Shown: positions 13,690-25,348 of the stretch, piece by piece
Layout of the letters: every line of letters begins with the position of its first letter
How positions within the stretch are numbered: position 1 is the first letter of the stretch
Origin: Channallabes apus
Lineage: Eukaryota > Chordata > Actinopteri > Siluriformes > Clariidae
DNA length: 64,000 nucleotides
Assembly (NCBI GenBank): GCA_030522415.1
Contig: CM060127.1
Location: 10,421,707-10,485,706, forward strand
Reading direction: 5' to 3'
Made by a program: the position numbers and the translations under genes
The notes under the pieces: model-generated
Told to the model about the DNA's origin: nothing
The model's input: only the letters and a program-made list of their open reading frames with translations
Database searches by the model: none

Positions 13690-13990
13690 CTTTTTCTCCA
13701 GTGAAGGTTAATATGCAAATGTAATTGCAGGTCACTTCCATTATTCAGTATTTAATCCCCCTGTATACACAGACAGGATTATGCATTAATTCACACTTCA
13801 TTAATTAGCTTTGACCTGACCGCACATTCATTGGTCTTGGGCTCATGGTGATGCATTAATGGAGCTTGAAACCCTAAGGCTGTTTGATTTGCATATCAGT
13901 TTCATAATCCATGGCCTCCAGCCACAATTACATTAATCGGTGAACCACTAATTCCACGAAAACTAATTACTCAGCTTACAGTGTGTGTGG
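13690..13990. promoter_or_regulatory. Candidate conserved non-coding enhancer rich in homeodomain/POU motifs
   Basis: Downstream of H3.3 lies a non-repetitive, ORF-free stretch dense in developmental motifs. It has an octamer ATGCAAAT at 13713-13720, ATGCATTAAT twice (13781 and 13851), several TTAATTA/TAATTAG cores, ATTTGCAT near 13888, TAATCC twice and a TGACCTGACC nuclear-receptor-like half site near 13812. This density resembles vertebrate developmental CNEs. Conservation itself cannot be seen here. Confidence 0.4.
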
Positions 13991-14796
13991 TTAATTTAAC
14001 ACTTGAGATTGCGTCTAAATATTGGATAATTGAATTCTTTTCATAGAGCTGTAACATCCATATGTTTTAAACAAATCAAGATCTAACTTTTTTTTTAAGT
14101 TTTATCTGTATATTTGTCAGACTATGACTTTAGAGCTGGTTGAACCACATAAGAGACTCGGTGCATACCACAGTCGTACATGCCAGCAGGCGTGACGTCA
14201 GAGCCCTACAGCTCGAACCCTTTCTCAAGTCTCAGCTGCATCCGCAGGTCTCCTGTCACACACTTCTCACAGTCTGCGCTGGACCTCTGTCCCTCTCTCT
14301 TGCTCTTTGCATCTGCAAGTTCATGTGTTATTCAGACTTTTTGTTCACACGTCCATAATGAACCTGACCCACTCGGCCATCCCTCGGGAGACGTAAGGGT
14401 TCTTGGCCCATGTCTTGGTGTTGCTTGTTTTAGTGGCGCGTACAAAACCTTCATTAAATTATCACTTGTACGTCTTTCCATCGTGGTCCCTGTGTTCCTG
14501 TCTCTTGTGCATCCCCAGGCGGTTCTCAGCATGTCCCTGACTGCGTGTCTCTCATAAGGACGTCTCCCTGGGGTCTGTCTGTGATTTGATGTTTATTAGG
14601 CTACTTGAGTAAGTTAATGGTTTGAAATAACCGTGCATAAATCCGTACATTAGAATCACAACGTGGTAACACGGCTCCCATTTCCCAGGCCGTTCCCCTT
14701 GTCACAGCTGAGAAAACAACTGCTGGCTGGTCACTGTTTTTGTTTTTGGTTTGTTTTTGTCATGTTTCCCAGACCAGACTAAACCTGACATGCGAT

Positions 14797-14819
14797 GGGG
14801 TGGGGAGGGGCGGGGTGGG
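14797..14819 (+). other. G-quadruplex motif with one-base loops
   Basis: Four GGGG runs separated by single T, A and C, plus a fifth GGG run, fit a very stable parallel G-quadruplex. No associated gene is visible. Confidence 0.7.
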
Positions 14820-15189
14820 TGGCTTCGACTAAGTGGGTTCAAAGCGTTTTGGAAACACAATTAGGATACAGAGGAGAACCGGGAGCACGTCAGAAGAATT
14901 CACCTCAGTCAAGCACCATTTCTTGCGCGCACACACACACACACGCACACTGACTCTGTATGTGCGGCTAATCCAATGTTTTCTGCGACTCATGCGACCC
15001 TTTTATGCGCACTCAGATAAAGTTGAATTTGCATTTTAACATTAATTTTTTTATATTGTTGTAAGTATATTGTATATTGTTCCTCTGGTTAGTCTTTGCA
15101 CACAAGCAGAAAAAATGATTATAAAGCTAGCTAATATGGCTACCTGACGAGCTAGTGCTAGTCACTACCTACTTCTATATTTATCTACA

Positions 15190-15310
15190 GCGGTACCTCA
15201 GCATACGAACGCCCCGCCTTAAAAATGTTCACCTTAAAAGCTGAAATTGTGCATAAATTTTCCTTGGTATACAAAACATTTTCAGTATACGAGCGACTGA
15301 ACCGAACATC
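15190..15310 (+). repeat. Short interspersed repeat, cagcggtacctcagcatacg type
   Basis: The forward counterpart of the sequence in H3.3 intron 2. It includes gtatacaaaacatt and agtatacgagcg half-repeats. No coding potential is seen. Confidence 0.4.
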
Positions 15311-15541
15311 GGCTAAGTCACGGGTACGTCCAGGAGCCGTTCAAAACTTGTTTGCGTCAGTGGAAAGCAATTATTTTTGCATTTTGTGCAAGATTTAGTG
15401 AAGACGCAGCAACACGGGTTCCAGGAAAGTTAGCAAGAAGAAAAGGGAGCCGCTTTCAGTTTGGTTTTTAAAGCAGCCGGTGCCGAGAGGAGTCGTACAT
15501 TAAGGTGAGGTTTAATATTTTGCTTCATTTATATATATATA

Positions 15542-15770
15542 TGTGTTAGCACTGTCGCCTTGCACCTCCGGGGTCTGGGTTCGATTCCCCGGCCAGGCTC
15601 GATTCCCGTCTCTGTGTGCATGGAGTTTGCATGTTCTCCCCGTGCTTGGTGGGTTTCCTCCGGGTACTCCGGTTTCCTCCCACAGTCCAAAGATATGCAG
15701 GTTAGGCTAATTGGTGTTCCTAAATTGCCCGTAGTGTTTGATTGGGTGTGTGAGTGAATGAATGAATATA
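15542..15770 (+). mobile_element. tRNA-derived SINE (DANA-like), 5' truncated
   Basis: It begins at gttagcactgtcgccttgc and keeps the B-box ggttcgattcc. The conserved body tttcctccgggtactccgg and cagtccaaagatatgcagg follows, and it ends in a GAATGAATGAATA tail flanked by TA repeats. The same family is present at 26347 and 27152. Confidence 0.85.
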
Positions 15771-16189
15771 TATATATATATATATATATTTATTTTTTTT
15801 TGCAATTTTATCATTTCAATTTTATCACATCAGTCTGGTTTGGGAAACTTTGCAGTATGAATGAAACTAATAATTGTGGACTGCATGTGCGATAGCCATG
15901 TACACAATCTGCCTTTGTTTGCAGCAACATTGTTACTATTTGCTTTCAAAAAATATCTTTCATGGCTTTGGGCAGCTTTTAACTGACGCTTGGCTGACTT
16001 TCTTTTTTCACCGTCCTTGACCTCATTCCAAATCTTGTCCCTAACATTTCCTGCACTAAGAAATGAACATACGGCCGACAGATGAAGACCCTGGCACCCC
16101 TGCTGGCATCGAGTGTTTCCAGCTCACTCCCTCAGGGTGGGGCAATTAGCATATAACATTTAAAACTGACATTTACATTTCACATTTAC

Positions 16190-16480
16190 AGTACTGTGCA
16201 AAACTCTTGGCCCCTTTATGTATTCGTATTTACGATTCACTCTTTTACATAAATCATTCTACATATAGTTTTATGTCTGCAGAAAAACATTGAATCACAA
16301 ATAAAAGACTTGAGATGGCTTGTCACAGACTGAGCCACATTTTGCTTTCAAAGAAAACGATTTTCTTGCACTTGCTCTCATTTTCCGTCCAGTCTCTGTA
16401 CCTGAGTCGTGTCAGAGGAATGGTTTTTCGTTGTTAAGCTACACAGCGACCTTTAAATCATTCAAGCATAAAATGCATCT
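16190..16480 (+). mobile_element. Tc1-like element end fragment
   Basis: It begins cagtactgtgcaaaactctt followed by ggcccc, the known terminal sequence of a fish Tc1 subfamily. The rest is diverged, and no transposase frame survives. Confidence 0.4.
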
Positions 16481-16847
16481 AACTTAAGGCCTGAACCAGC
16501 GAGAAACAGGTGCAGATGATGACAGATAATCAGGACGATGATTAGTTTACTGCTGATGCTGAATGCTGAGAGTGTGGAACAGACGAGAGGGGAAACGAGC
16601 TCGCTGCTGTGGCTTTTACGTAAACAAATAATCTTTAAATTATATCTTTAGGCACTTTGCAGTCCCAGTAAAATATTTGTTCCTTTTTCTTTAATTTACT
16701 CTACATCATTTAATTTAATATGAAAATTAAGGGCAGACATTTCTAATAATGCACAATATTGTATATATGTTAGTTACATATTACATTGCATTTATGTTTA
16801 AGATTTATGTAAACTTTATTTATTTATTTATTTATTTATTTGTAAGA

Positions 16848-17035
16848 GCATCGGTGGCTCAGTTTCTCACCTGCCATGCAGAAGGCCAAGATTCAATTCC
16901 CTCTAAACACGTCAAACCTCAGCCCCTGGATGCAGTCGGTCCTGGATAAAATGGGAAGGTCGCTTCATAAAGGCCGTGCGGACCCAAGGTTCCACTCTGG
17001 CAGCCGAAAGACCAACAACAGCATATTTATTTATT
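16848..17035 (+). mobile_element. tRNA-derived SINE, different subfamily
   Basis: A tRNA-like head (gcatcggtggctcagtttct, then a B-box-like gattcaattcc) is followed by ggataaaatgggaaggtcgc and an ATTTATTT tail that resembles the upstream flank. Confidence 0.5.
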
Positions 17036-17889
17036 TAAGCATCTCATACACACTAATTCTTCATTTGGCGTCAGTGAGAATTTAGATTAGATTCCCACTT
17101 TCTGATTTCATGATGTCACCTGAAGGCTATAAGAAGCTTATGAAAATAATCTTGGAAGTCTGCTTGATTAATGTCTGTTAAAAGATGAGGGTTTTTGTTC
17201 CTAACAGATGACTTACAGCAGGCAGGTTTTCCTCTGTGTCAGAAACATCACACTGTTCTACTGAATGACGTGATTGGAATATAATAATAACAATAAAATA
17301 ATAAATAATCACTATCTTTAACACATTGGACTTTGCCCTTACAGGGAAACTTTGTTTGCCTTTTTTTATAACAGTCCTGGGAATCAATTAAAATGTCTTC
17401 GAAAAAAGGCAAATGTTATTTAGACTGTATTTTCCCCCTAAAGGCAGTTTTACTGCTTTCTTCCTTTTTTTTTTTTACAGGTTTTATTTACAGTTTCTAC
17501 CAGGCGCATAAGCCGCAGATTTATGACACAGTGTATACGTATAGCAGAGTCATAAAAGGTGTTTTTGAGATTTTCATTGTTTTTCTGGGATATGACCGAT
17601 TATCTTTATCTATCGAAAATCATTTGCCATTTACTGTGCTTTAGTTAAACAGCTGTGATGAGAAATCTTTCCATCTTTCCTCGGCTCGGCTAAAGGTTGT
17701 AACTGATGCAGCCAACGGTATCATGGCTCTTCGATGTTAACAAAACTTAAAATGAAAGAAATAAGGAAAACCTAAGTCTAAATTATAATAATAATAATAA
17801 CATAAGATAAATAGGCTAGAAAACACTGTATTCATATACATACACTATCAACAATTTTCTTCCATTACTATTGTTTTGTGAGTAGAGGC

Positions 17890-18408
17890 GTGTTCAAATC
17901 AAACCGGGACTTGTGATGACATTTCTGGTGAATGAAGGCTTTATGCCTATGGTTTTATGCTTTTATACTGATTGATATTTCCAGAAGAATTCAAGCAATG
18001 TAGTCTTGAGACTCTTAACCGCGGTAAAACATTTGAACGGTGAAAACATTTTAAAGAAAGCCGATGTCGCCAATCAGGGAACGACGGTCTGGCCCGAGGT
18101 TGCTCGGAGCGCACTGCAGCGAGTGGAACGCCGAATCCTTGAAAATCGATGTCGCCAACTTGCAAAAGAGACGCATCCGTCTGCGTGAACCGTACACACA
18201 ATCATTTAACAACAGCACTTACACATTACAGGAACACAGCTGAGTCATTGCCACGTCCCCCGTACAGTCCTGACCTCGCTCAAAGGCATTTCCACATGTT
18301 TGGGCCGTTAAAGGCGTTCCCGAGAGTCTGATCATGACTTTCAAGAAAACTTTCATAACTGTGTTCTGTTATTCTGCACAATCAAAAGTCCCTGTTTGAC
18401 TTGAACAC
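17890..18408 (+). mobile_element. mariner-type transposon relic with terminal inverted repeats
   Basis: The 23-bp ends at 17890-17912 and 18386-18408 are inverted with 21 matches (gtgttcaa-tcaaac-gggactt). Inside, the plus strand retains the transposase signature PPYSPDLA followed by FHMFGPLKAF, the end of the mariner DD34D catalytic region. The element is only 0.5 kb, so the N-terminal and middle parts are deleted. A related copy lies at 57732-58308. Confidence 0.75.
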
Positions 18409-18670
18409 CCTATCAATTTATTCTTCTCTTATGGAGTGTTAGGGAAATATCAGCGCTTCATACACACACACACACACACACACACACTGACACTGACACT
18501 ACCCTCCTGTTTCAGACAGGAAACCAAATTTCTACAATAGCAGAGTGGGACACGCGTTCTAACTCCATGGTCTTCTTTCTACACTGTAAAACAATACTGA
18601 AGGCGTTTATTCAAAATACACAATAATCTCATTTGAACAGTTGATATTGAGATGTATATCTGCTACTTCT

Positions 18671-19737
18671 GGGGGGTGTTCTTCATACGTCGCTTGAAAC
18701 ATCCGGGATGAATTGACACATCTAAGATGAGATCTTCGTGCTAATTACACTCCGGCTAAATCGGTTCTTCCAGCACACCTGTTGTTGATGATTAGTTTGG
18801 CCGGATTGAGTTGTCTAGGATTATTGCGCGTTCGTGCGTTGGTTTAAAAGGCGATATGCATCGACAGTAGAAACACTGATCACAAGCCCTTTGATTGGTT
18901 GACGAAATGACAAAAGAACGAGCTCAATTGTTTTGTAACACCTGTTATACGCTGAAATGCCCCCCCCCCCCCACGTGTTATGCACTGAAATGCTTCCCTG
19001 CCATGGATCCCCCACCACCACCACCACACACATAATCGCTATCAAATATTATATTAGAACATAATATGCGCATATGTTTTACAAATTATATGAGACAATA
19101 AAATAAAATAAGAAATATGAAAATAAATATGTTTGTATATGTAAAATAGAAATGTGATTTTTTTTTTCAAAAACATGTATACTTTTATATTGTTTACTTT
19201 ATAATAAAATTAGTTTTGTCCAATTTTTCATTATAAAAAAATATTTTTATTATATATATTTATTTGCATATTCATAACGAACCCCTGAAAAATAAATGTG
19301 TTACAAAATAAACATTATACAAGAATTTTAATTAATGGTCTTGAGGGCTGTCTCGTGCCTAGAGTTTATTATAATAATAAAAAACCTATAAATTTATGTT
19401 CTAATATAATATTTGATATCAATTATATATGGCAAGCCGTGTATATATACATATGCAAGATACTTTTCTTTCCCCACATGAGTCAGTCCACGTCAGCGCT
19501 CTTTAACCAATCAGATGTGACCTCACCATTTCAACCAATCATAACCCGGCAGGAGCGCAGCCTTAATCCTGTTTACATGAAATAAACCTGCTACCGAGCA
19601 GGTTCAAGCTTACGGACATGTTGCTATGACAGCAAATGCGAGATGAGCATCGAAGAACGAAACAATCCAAGATCAGGACAAATCCACAACAATCAAATCC
19701 AGCTAACTGAGTTAGCGACGTACGAAGAACACCCCCC
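18671..19737. mobile_element. 1.07-kb MITE with 24-bp terminal inverted repeats
   Basis: Ends ggggggtgttcttcatacgt (18671) and the inverted copy at 19714-19737 match at 23 of 24 positions. The interior is AT-rich, with a C12 run and no transposase. TIRs of the form GGGTGTTCTTCGTACG suggest a PIF-Harbinger/ISL2EU-like origin. No clear target duplication is seen. Confidence 0.6.
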
Positions 19738-20194
19738 TGCTCGATGAAGCTTCATAACGCCTCTAATCTGAGGTGCTGTTTGTTAATTGGTGATTTCTGA
19801 GGCTGGCGACTTTAAATCATCTTCTCATTTTGGTCTTTGCTTTTTCCTGAAGGTCTTCACGAGAGACAGTTTCATCATGGAGCTTGATGGGTTTTGTAAA
19901 TTGACAATGACCAAAACATCAGCAGTTAATCCTTCAGGTCAGTCTGAACATTAGGCACAAGAGTTATGGTAACTTTTTTTAAGCAACACCCCAGAAGAAG
20001 GACACACAGTATTTGTCTAAAAAGCTTCACTCTGTGATCTGTATAGCGAGAGCCCCAGCCCTCCTTACAGTTGTCAGATTGTCACTACTCTAAATATAGC
20101 GGTTCTGTTGTGTCTCGTGTCGCAAGTTCGGTGACGCAGTAATGACGATTTTCTCCAGCCAATCAGTGACCAGCAGAGTTTACACGTCACGTTT

Positions 20195-20348
20195 TGGTAA
20201 CGGTTCGGCGCGCTTGGAACCTCGGCTGAGGTGGTACTAAAAAAAAGGACCAGGTACCAGGTACTGTTCCCAGTGGAAAACCCCCCAAAAGTGAGCTGAA
20301 CTGAACCGTGTCGTGTCGTACTATGCAGTGGAAAAGCGCCATAATAGA
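20195..20348. mobile_element. Fish MITE end (ggtaccaggtac type)
   Basis: Contains tggtacta, ggaccaggtaccaggtact, aactgaaccgtgtcgtgtc and gcagtggaaaagcgccata, the known terminal block of an abundant fish non-autonomous DNA transposon. The opposite end is not identified. Confidence 0.4.
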
Positions 20349-20743
20349 CTGTAATTCGTTTTGTAACTGAAATAAGCTTTTCATCACATTTGTGACTCTG
20401 TGCATCATGTCCGTTATTGTATTATTTTAATTACATTTGCTCACTAACTAAATCAGTGATAATAAGCAAATCATAACCTTTTGATGATCCATAATTATGA
20501 ATTCTGCATCACCAATCGAGTGCAGCTGTACATATTTATGAGCGCTGTAATTAGTAGGTGTTCACTTTTTCTATCCGAGTGGTGTTTGTTCATTTCTCTT
20601 AAACAGATTGAGGACGACTAAATACTCCATCCTCATGAAATTTTACTCTGAGAAGAACTGACGTATCAGGGCTTGTCAGATGATAGCGTCACTGTACCGC
20701 CCACGGGGGGCTTGTCTTTGGGATCAGGTACAGTAACCCAAAG

Positions 20744-21120
20744 CACAAGCACATACGCTCACGGTCCACTTTATCAGGAGCCCAGGTACGACAGCACATT
20801 GATGCAAGTAACAGCCAATCACGTGGCGGAGCAGGATGCATAAACTCATGTGGGTTTCAGTGACCTTCAGGTAACAATCCCATTGAAGCACCAGCATGGA
20901 GGAAAGGCCAGAGCCAGACAGACTGCGCTTCAGAAACGTCTCATCTTTTGAAAGTTGTTTATGCAGAATGGTATGAAAAAAAAGTTTTGCGGCAGTTTTG
21001 AGATTATAAGCCACTTGTACTTGAGAGGAGAATGACCGGACTGGTTGAAGGTGTGAGAGCACCTTTCCAATCATCACCTGCGCAGTTTCAGTGAACATGG
21101 TGACAAAATCTACAGTCATA
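20744..21120 (+). mobile_element. Tc1-like transposon relic
   Basis: It opens cggtccactttatcagga and continues with gccaatcacgtgg and gcataaactcatg, matching the order of a widespread fish Tc1-like element. Everything beyond is scrambled, and no frame survives. Confidence 0.4.
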
Positions 21121-22127
21121 AACCATTCCTTAATAAAACTATAGCTGAAACAGTGATGGCTCTATGTGACTCTATGTGTCTGAGGTGGTTTATAACTTTT
21201 TAATCTTTCTTTTGAAATGTTCAAACGACCCATTCTCGACAATAATCAGGGACATGGCCCGCTGGAATGACCCGGAGATATGAGCAGGGCTAGAAAACGT
21301 GACTGAAAGCACTGCACTGAATAAACAGCACTGATGGAGCTCCACTGAATGGGTTACTGAGGGCTCAAGTAATGTGTTTACATTACCTTTTGCCTTCCGC
21401 AAGCCACCTGCCCCCGGCTCTACCCCTGGTTAACAGGAGCCAACACCTGGGGTTAGAATTGTTAACACCTCTGTCTGAGCACACAGGAAGTCTCGTGAGC
21501 CAGTCTCGGACGGAGTGTTACGGTGTTACGGTGGGCAGTGAACTTCAAACGGGCCTGTGTTTAATTACAACAGGGTGTCTATTCAAATATCTGCCTTTAA
21601 CCTAATTTACTATATATTTTTTTACTCATCAAAGAAGAAATGATCCAGGGAAGGAACAGGTCTTTTTTTTATTTGTTCCCTTACCGTGGGCTCACTGAGC
21701 ACAATCTTCCTGGAGAATAAAAGTCACCTTGATACATGATATATTCATCTTTAAAGTTTACTTAAAAAAACAGATCAGTTGTTTCATCTTTGCCGTTTAC
21801 TTTCCATTCCATCATAATAGCTTTGCAAAGAAATACCCTGAATAATCCATTTTCTCAGTATATATTACACTCTACAGGAAATAAACCAAACTTCTTCAAC
21901 TGCGTTTGTAGCTGACCTGTATACCCCTGTGAGTCGGTGGCCACACCTACATCCTCTGCCCTTCTCCTACCCTACTGTGTCTGCAGATTAGGAGCAACTT
22001 AATTCCGAAAGGAATACAGAATTTTAGAAAAGAAAAAAAAAACTTTTCAATTGTTCATCTTTGAAATGCGATGAAGAAGAATCTCTGGATGCATTTCCAA
22101 TAACAGTGGCATGAATGACATCCAGTT

Positions 22128-23180
22128 TTACACTTCTGACTCACTTCTGACAGGGATGTTGAGTTCCAGAGTGTGATGGCAGAAGCGATAGACCACTGAC
22201 CAGCTGGCCTTCTGCTTCACAAAGAGCTTTAGTTTGTCTCTGAAGGTCTCTCCCAGGAAGCTGTAGATGATGGGGTTCAGGCAGCTGTTGGAGAAGGCCG
22301 CCAGGTTGACGATATGCCCGGTCAGAGGGTAGTCGTGCCACAGGGTGGTTGCACTGCGCCTAGACGTACCCTGCAGAAGCTGGATGCTTATGAAGACGTT
22401 CTCAGGTAGCCAACAGATGAAGAACACCAACACCACTACGACGATCATGCGCAGGGCCTTTTGTCGGCGCGGCCACAAGCCTCTGTGCTTCTGAGCCCGC
22501 ATGAGGATGCGAACGATCAGGGAGTAGCACAGACCGATGATCGAAAAAGGCACCAGGAAACCGATTGTCACCTCCAGCCACTGGATCTCGAAGACGTTGG
22601 CGAAGCAGAAGTGGACCTCGCCCGTGTGCTGCGTCTGCACGATGGTGAAAGGCAACAGCGTCGCCAGGATAGACGCCATCCAGATGAGGCTGCAGCTAAG
22701 CTTGGCGTGCTGCATTGTGCGTAACGGTCTGCTGCTTATGGAGCTGGCGAGAGCCACATAGCGATCGAAACTCATCCAGGTCAGGAAGAAGATGCTGCTG
22801 TACATGTTGACTTGCAGGAAAAGGGACATGAAGGTGCAGAGAACGGCGTAGTCATAGTACTTCTCGTTCAGGTTAAAGACCTCGATGAGCGAATCAGCCA
22901 CTAAGATGAGATCAGCCACTGCCAGGTTGATGAAGTAAAGGTCGGGGATGGTCATCTTCTCTCTGTGGTTCAAGTTAACCACCAGGATGAGGATATTCCC
23001 AATAATCCCAATGGGGAAGAGTAAGATTGTGTACAGGCAGGAGAGGAAGAGGCCAACCACATAAAACTCATAGGTGTCTGTGTTCTCGTTCAGATCTGTC
23101 GAGCTGTAGTTGAACGAAGCGTTGAAGTGATCGGTGCTATTCTGATAAATGTGAATCAGAGTGCTCGTCTGCTCTTCCAT
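22128..23180 (-). CDS. gper1: G protein-coupled estrogen receptor 1, complete single-exon CDS
   Basis: This is a class A seven-transmembrane receptor for estradiol that signals through Gs/cAMP and EGFR transactivation from the plasma membrane and endoplasmic reticulum. The 350-residue reading frame has N-glycosylation sequons in the extracellular tail ([12 protein letters not shown]). TM1 carries GNILILVVN and TM2 carries [12 protein letters not shown]. The TM3 end is SFDRYVAL in place of a canonical DRY, TM6 has FFICWLPEN and TM7 has NPIIY. The tail ends SESEV, a PDZ-type ligand also known in mammalian GPER1. The frame is open 12 codons upstream to an ATG at 23216, but the ATG at 23180 (MEEQT) has A at -3 and G at +4 and matches the zebrafish start as I recall it. 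There are no introns in the CDS, as in other vertebrates. The gene is intact. Confidence 0.95.
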   Translation of the reverse strand: MEEQTSTLIHIYQNSTDHFNASFNYSSTDLNENTDTYEFYVVGLFLSCLYTILLFPIGIIGNILILVVNLNHREKMTIPDLYFINLAVADLILVADSLIEVFNLNEKYYDYAVLCTFMSLFLQVNMYSSIFFLTWMSFDRYVALASSISSRPLRTMQHAKLSCSLIWMASILATLLPFTIVQTQHTGEVHFCFANVFEIQWLEVTIGFLVPFSIIGLCYSLIVRILMRAQKHRGLWPRRQKALRMIVVVVLVFFICWLPENVFISIQLLQGTSRRSATTLWHDYPLTGHIVNLAAFSNSCLNPIIYSFLGETFRDKLKLFVKQKASWSVVYRFCHHTLELNIPVRSESEV

Positions 23181-24342
23181 ACTGACAGAGTCTCTGTACT
23201 CCATGTCCCGAATCATAGGCCAAACGCTCCACCAATGCTACATACTGCATTCGAGTGTGTGCCCAGCTTGCAGTGTCGGGTGGAACGCTCATTTAGGCTT
23301 TAGTTCCCATTCTTAACAGCCAGATCCTACACGAGAGACAGTTCATCAGGAGTTAATAGCATCCTGAGGGGCTTGCCTCTGGAGACGAAACGGTCGTGGG
23401 AACAAATACCAATAAGCACCTCCATGTTTGTGGTCGTCTTATCTGGGAGGGCTGCCTGGACTTGTGTGATCCATGACACTGACATGAGAGGTCTCGTTCT
23501 CCCTCTTTTTCTCTCTCTAGGGGCTGCGTTGCTGTTGTACAGTTTGTTCTTTACATGTTTTAATTCCAGTGCTGCCTTGCCTCCTTCAGTCCAAAAGCAT
23601 GATTATTCATCAGGCGGTGCGATGACGCTATTACTGTGACACCTAATCTAGTGAGACAGAGGAAGGGAGGAAAGAAGAAGGAGAAGGAAAGAGAGAAAGA
23701 GGGGGAGAGAGAGAGAGAGAAGAAGTAATTACAAGAGGAGAAAAATACCAGGCACCGTGCTCCTGCGGTGCGCTTCACATCAATTCCTGTCTCGTTCTGG
23801 CGCCTCGGACACAACCAAAATGTGTCAATATTTAATAATATCTATCACTGTGTGTCAGGATTACAATTTACCAACAGTATTATTATCTACAGTAGAGGAG
23901 AAAATGAGGAAGTGATTTAAATGCGAAACAAGGACATAAGATTTGCACCAAATGTGTACCAGCAGATTCTCTTGCAAAGCCAGAAGAGCAGATGAGAAAT
24001 GAACTACAGGAGCATTAATAATGATACAGGCGTAATGAGAACTATTTCTTTTCAATCAGATTAAATGAGCATTGATTCGAAGTCAAGACAAATAGCAGCA
24101 CCCAGCTTGAAGTCGTACACTGGAAAATGTAAAAGGGAAAAAAAGTCTATAAACCTTGTTCCGTCCTCTTTATTTTTATGTGCTTCAGTTCATTAAAGAT
24201 GCAAAGGCATTGGCGTAATGAGAGTGGTAATCACATGAGGCGGAGAAAAAATCATGACCTTTAACGGATGACCAGAGCCCCTGAACTTGCTCCTTCTTTC
24301 CCCGCAGATAAAAGCTGTGAAATATTAATTTCTTTCCAGTAA
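23181..24342. other. gper1 upstream region
   Basis: It contains no recognised exon. A polypurine tract lies at 23655-23728. A signal-like hydrophobic frame near 23373-23639 has no other support. The gper1 promoter and any non-coding exons should lie here, but no convincing TATA box is seen. Confidence 0.5.
23655..23728. repeat. Polypurine (GA-rich) tract
   Basis: About 74 bases of almost pure G/A, ending in GAGAGA repeats. It could form triplex DNA and lies about 0.45 kb upstream of gper1. Confidence 0.75.
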
Positions 24343-24343
24343 A

Positions 24344-24408
<65 letters not shown>
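24343..24408. repeat. (CA)n microsatellite
   Basis: An uninterrupted run of about 33 CA units. Confidence 0.95.
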
Positions 24409-24411
<3 letters not shown>

Positions 24412-24721
24412 CCAGGATGCAACATGTGCACTTCAGATTTAAGTCAGGAAGATTAAACGCGATGCAATAGAGCAGATTCGCTTTTCAGTGTGATTTAATC
24501 ATATAGTCTGGACACCTAATAATGGACAGATGTAAATCCTTTGCACAGCAAATCCCTGGGCTTAGAGATCAGGTTCCCAGTCAAATTGATTGACTTAAAG
24601 AGGAAGAAAAAACAATATTGCGCATGCTGGATTGCTAAAATTAGAATTTCAACTAATTATAAGGAAACTGTTTGAATAGAAAGTAACCAGGATAAAACTG
24701 CTGATATTTTACTCATGCAAC

Positions 24722-24768
<47 letters not shown>
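24722..24768. repeat. (AAT)n microsatellite
   Basis: About 15 AAT units. Similar AAT arrays occur at 27734-27772, 42121-42152, 57706-57728, 58315-58346, 59411-59445 and 59738-59785. Confidence 0.95.
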
Positions 24769-25300
24769 CTGAGACATGACATCACCTTAGATAACAGATG
24801 TCAAAAGATGTAAAAAGTAATGATCCTGTTTGCATCCTGGTTTTTATGTAAACTTTTCCTATAGTCTCCAAACTCTCTGTTTTCACTCCACAGACAAAAC
24901 ACTTCACTCTAACTTATTTCCATTTATTTCTTTTAGATCTGCAATTGATAAACTTTCGATTCTGCAAAGACGTGAAAAGCTTGGTCAAGCTGTTTGCTAC
25001 AGACTGTTGTTTTCCCATCCGCAGAAAATCAAGAGATTTCCCTTCACGAGCAAGTTTAATGATCTAGCTGAAAAAAATAAATAAATAAATGTACAAAAAC
25101 GTAAAGGTTCTTACCTTACAGGTGTACAGTATGTGTTCATCACACCAGCAGTGCAGAGCTCCGGCGCACAAGTCAGAACAGCCTGAGAGATTTATAATCC
25201 ACATCCAGTTCCTCTCGCAGCGCCCCCTACATGCAAAAACCCTGCCTGAGACCGGGATCGAGCCAGCGATGATGAAAGCAGCCTCCCACCATCCCAGCTC

Positions 25301-25348
<48 letters not shown>
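25301..25348. repeat. (TG)n microsatellite
   Basis: About 24 TG units. Frames reading through it on both strands are repeat artefacts. Confidence 0.9.

Noticed and set aside
15580..15620. tRNA gene suggested by B-box ggttcgattcc
   Set aside because: No cloverleaf can be built. The same head with the same tail occurs in several SINE copies.
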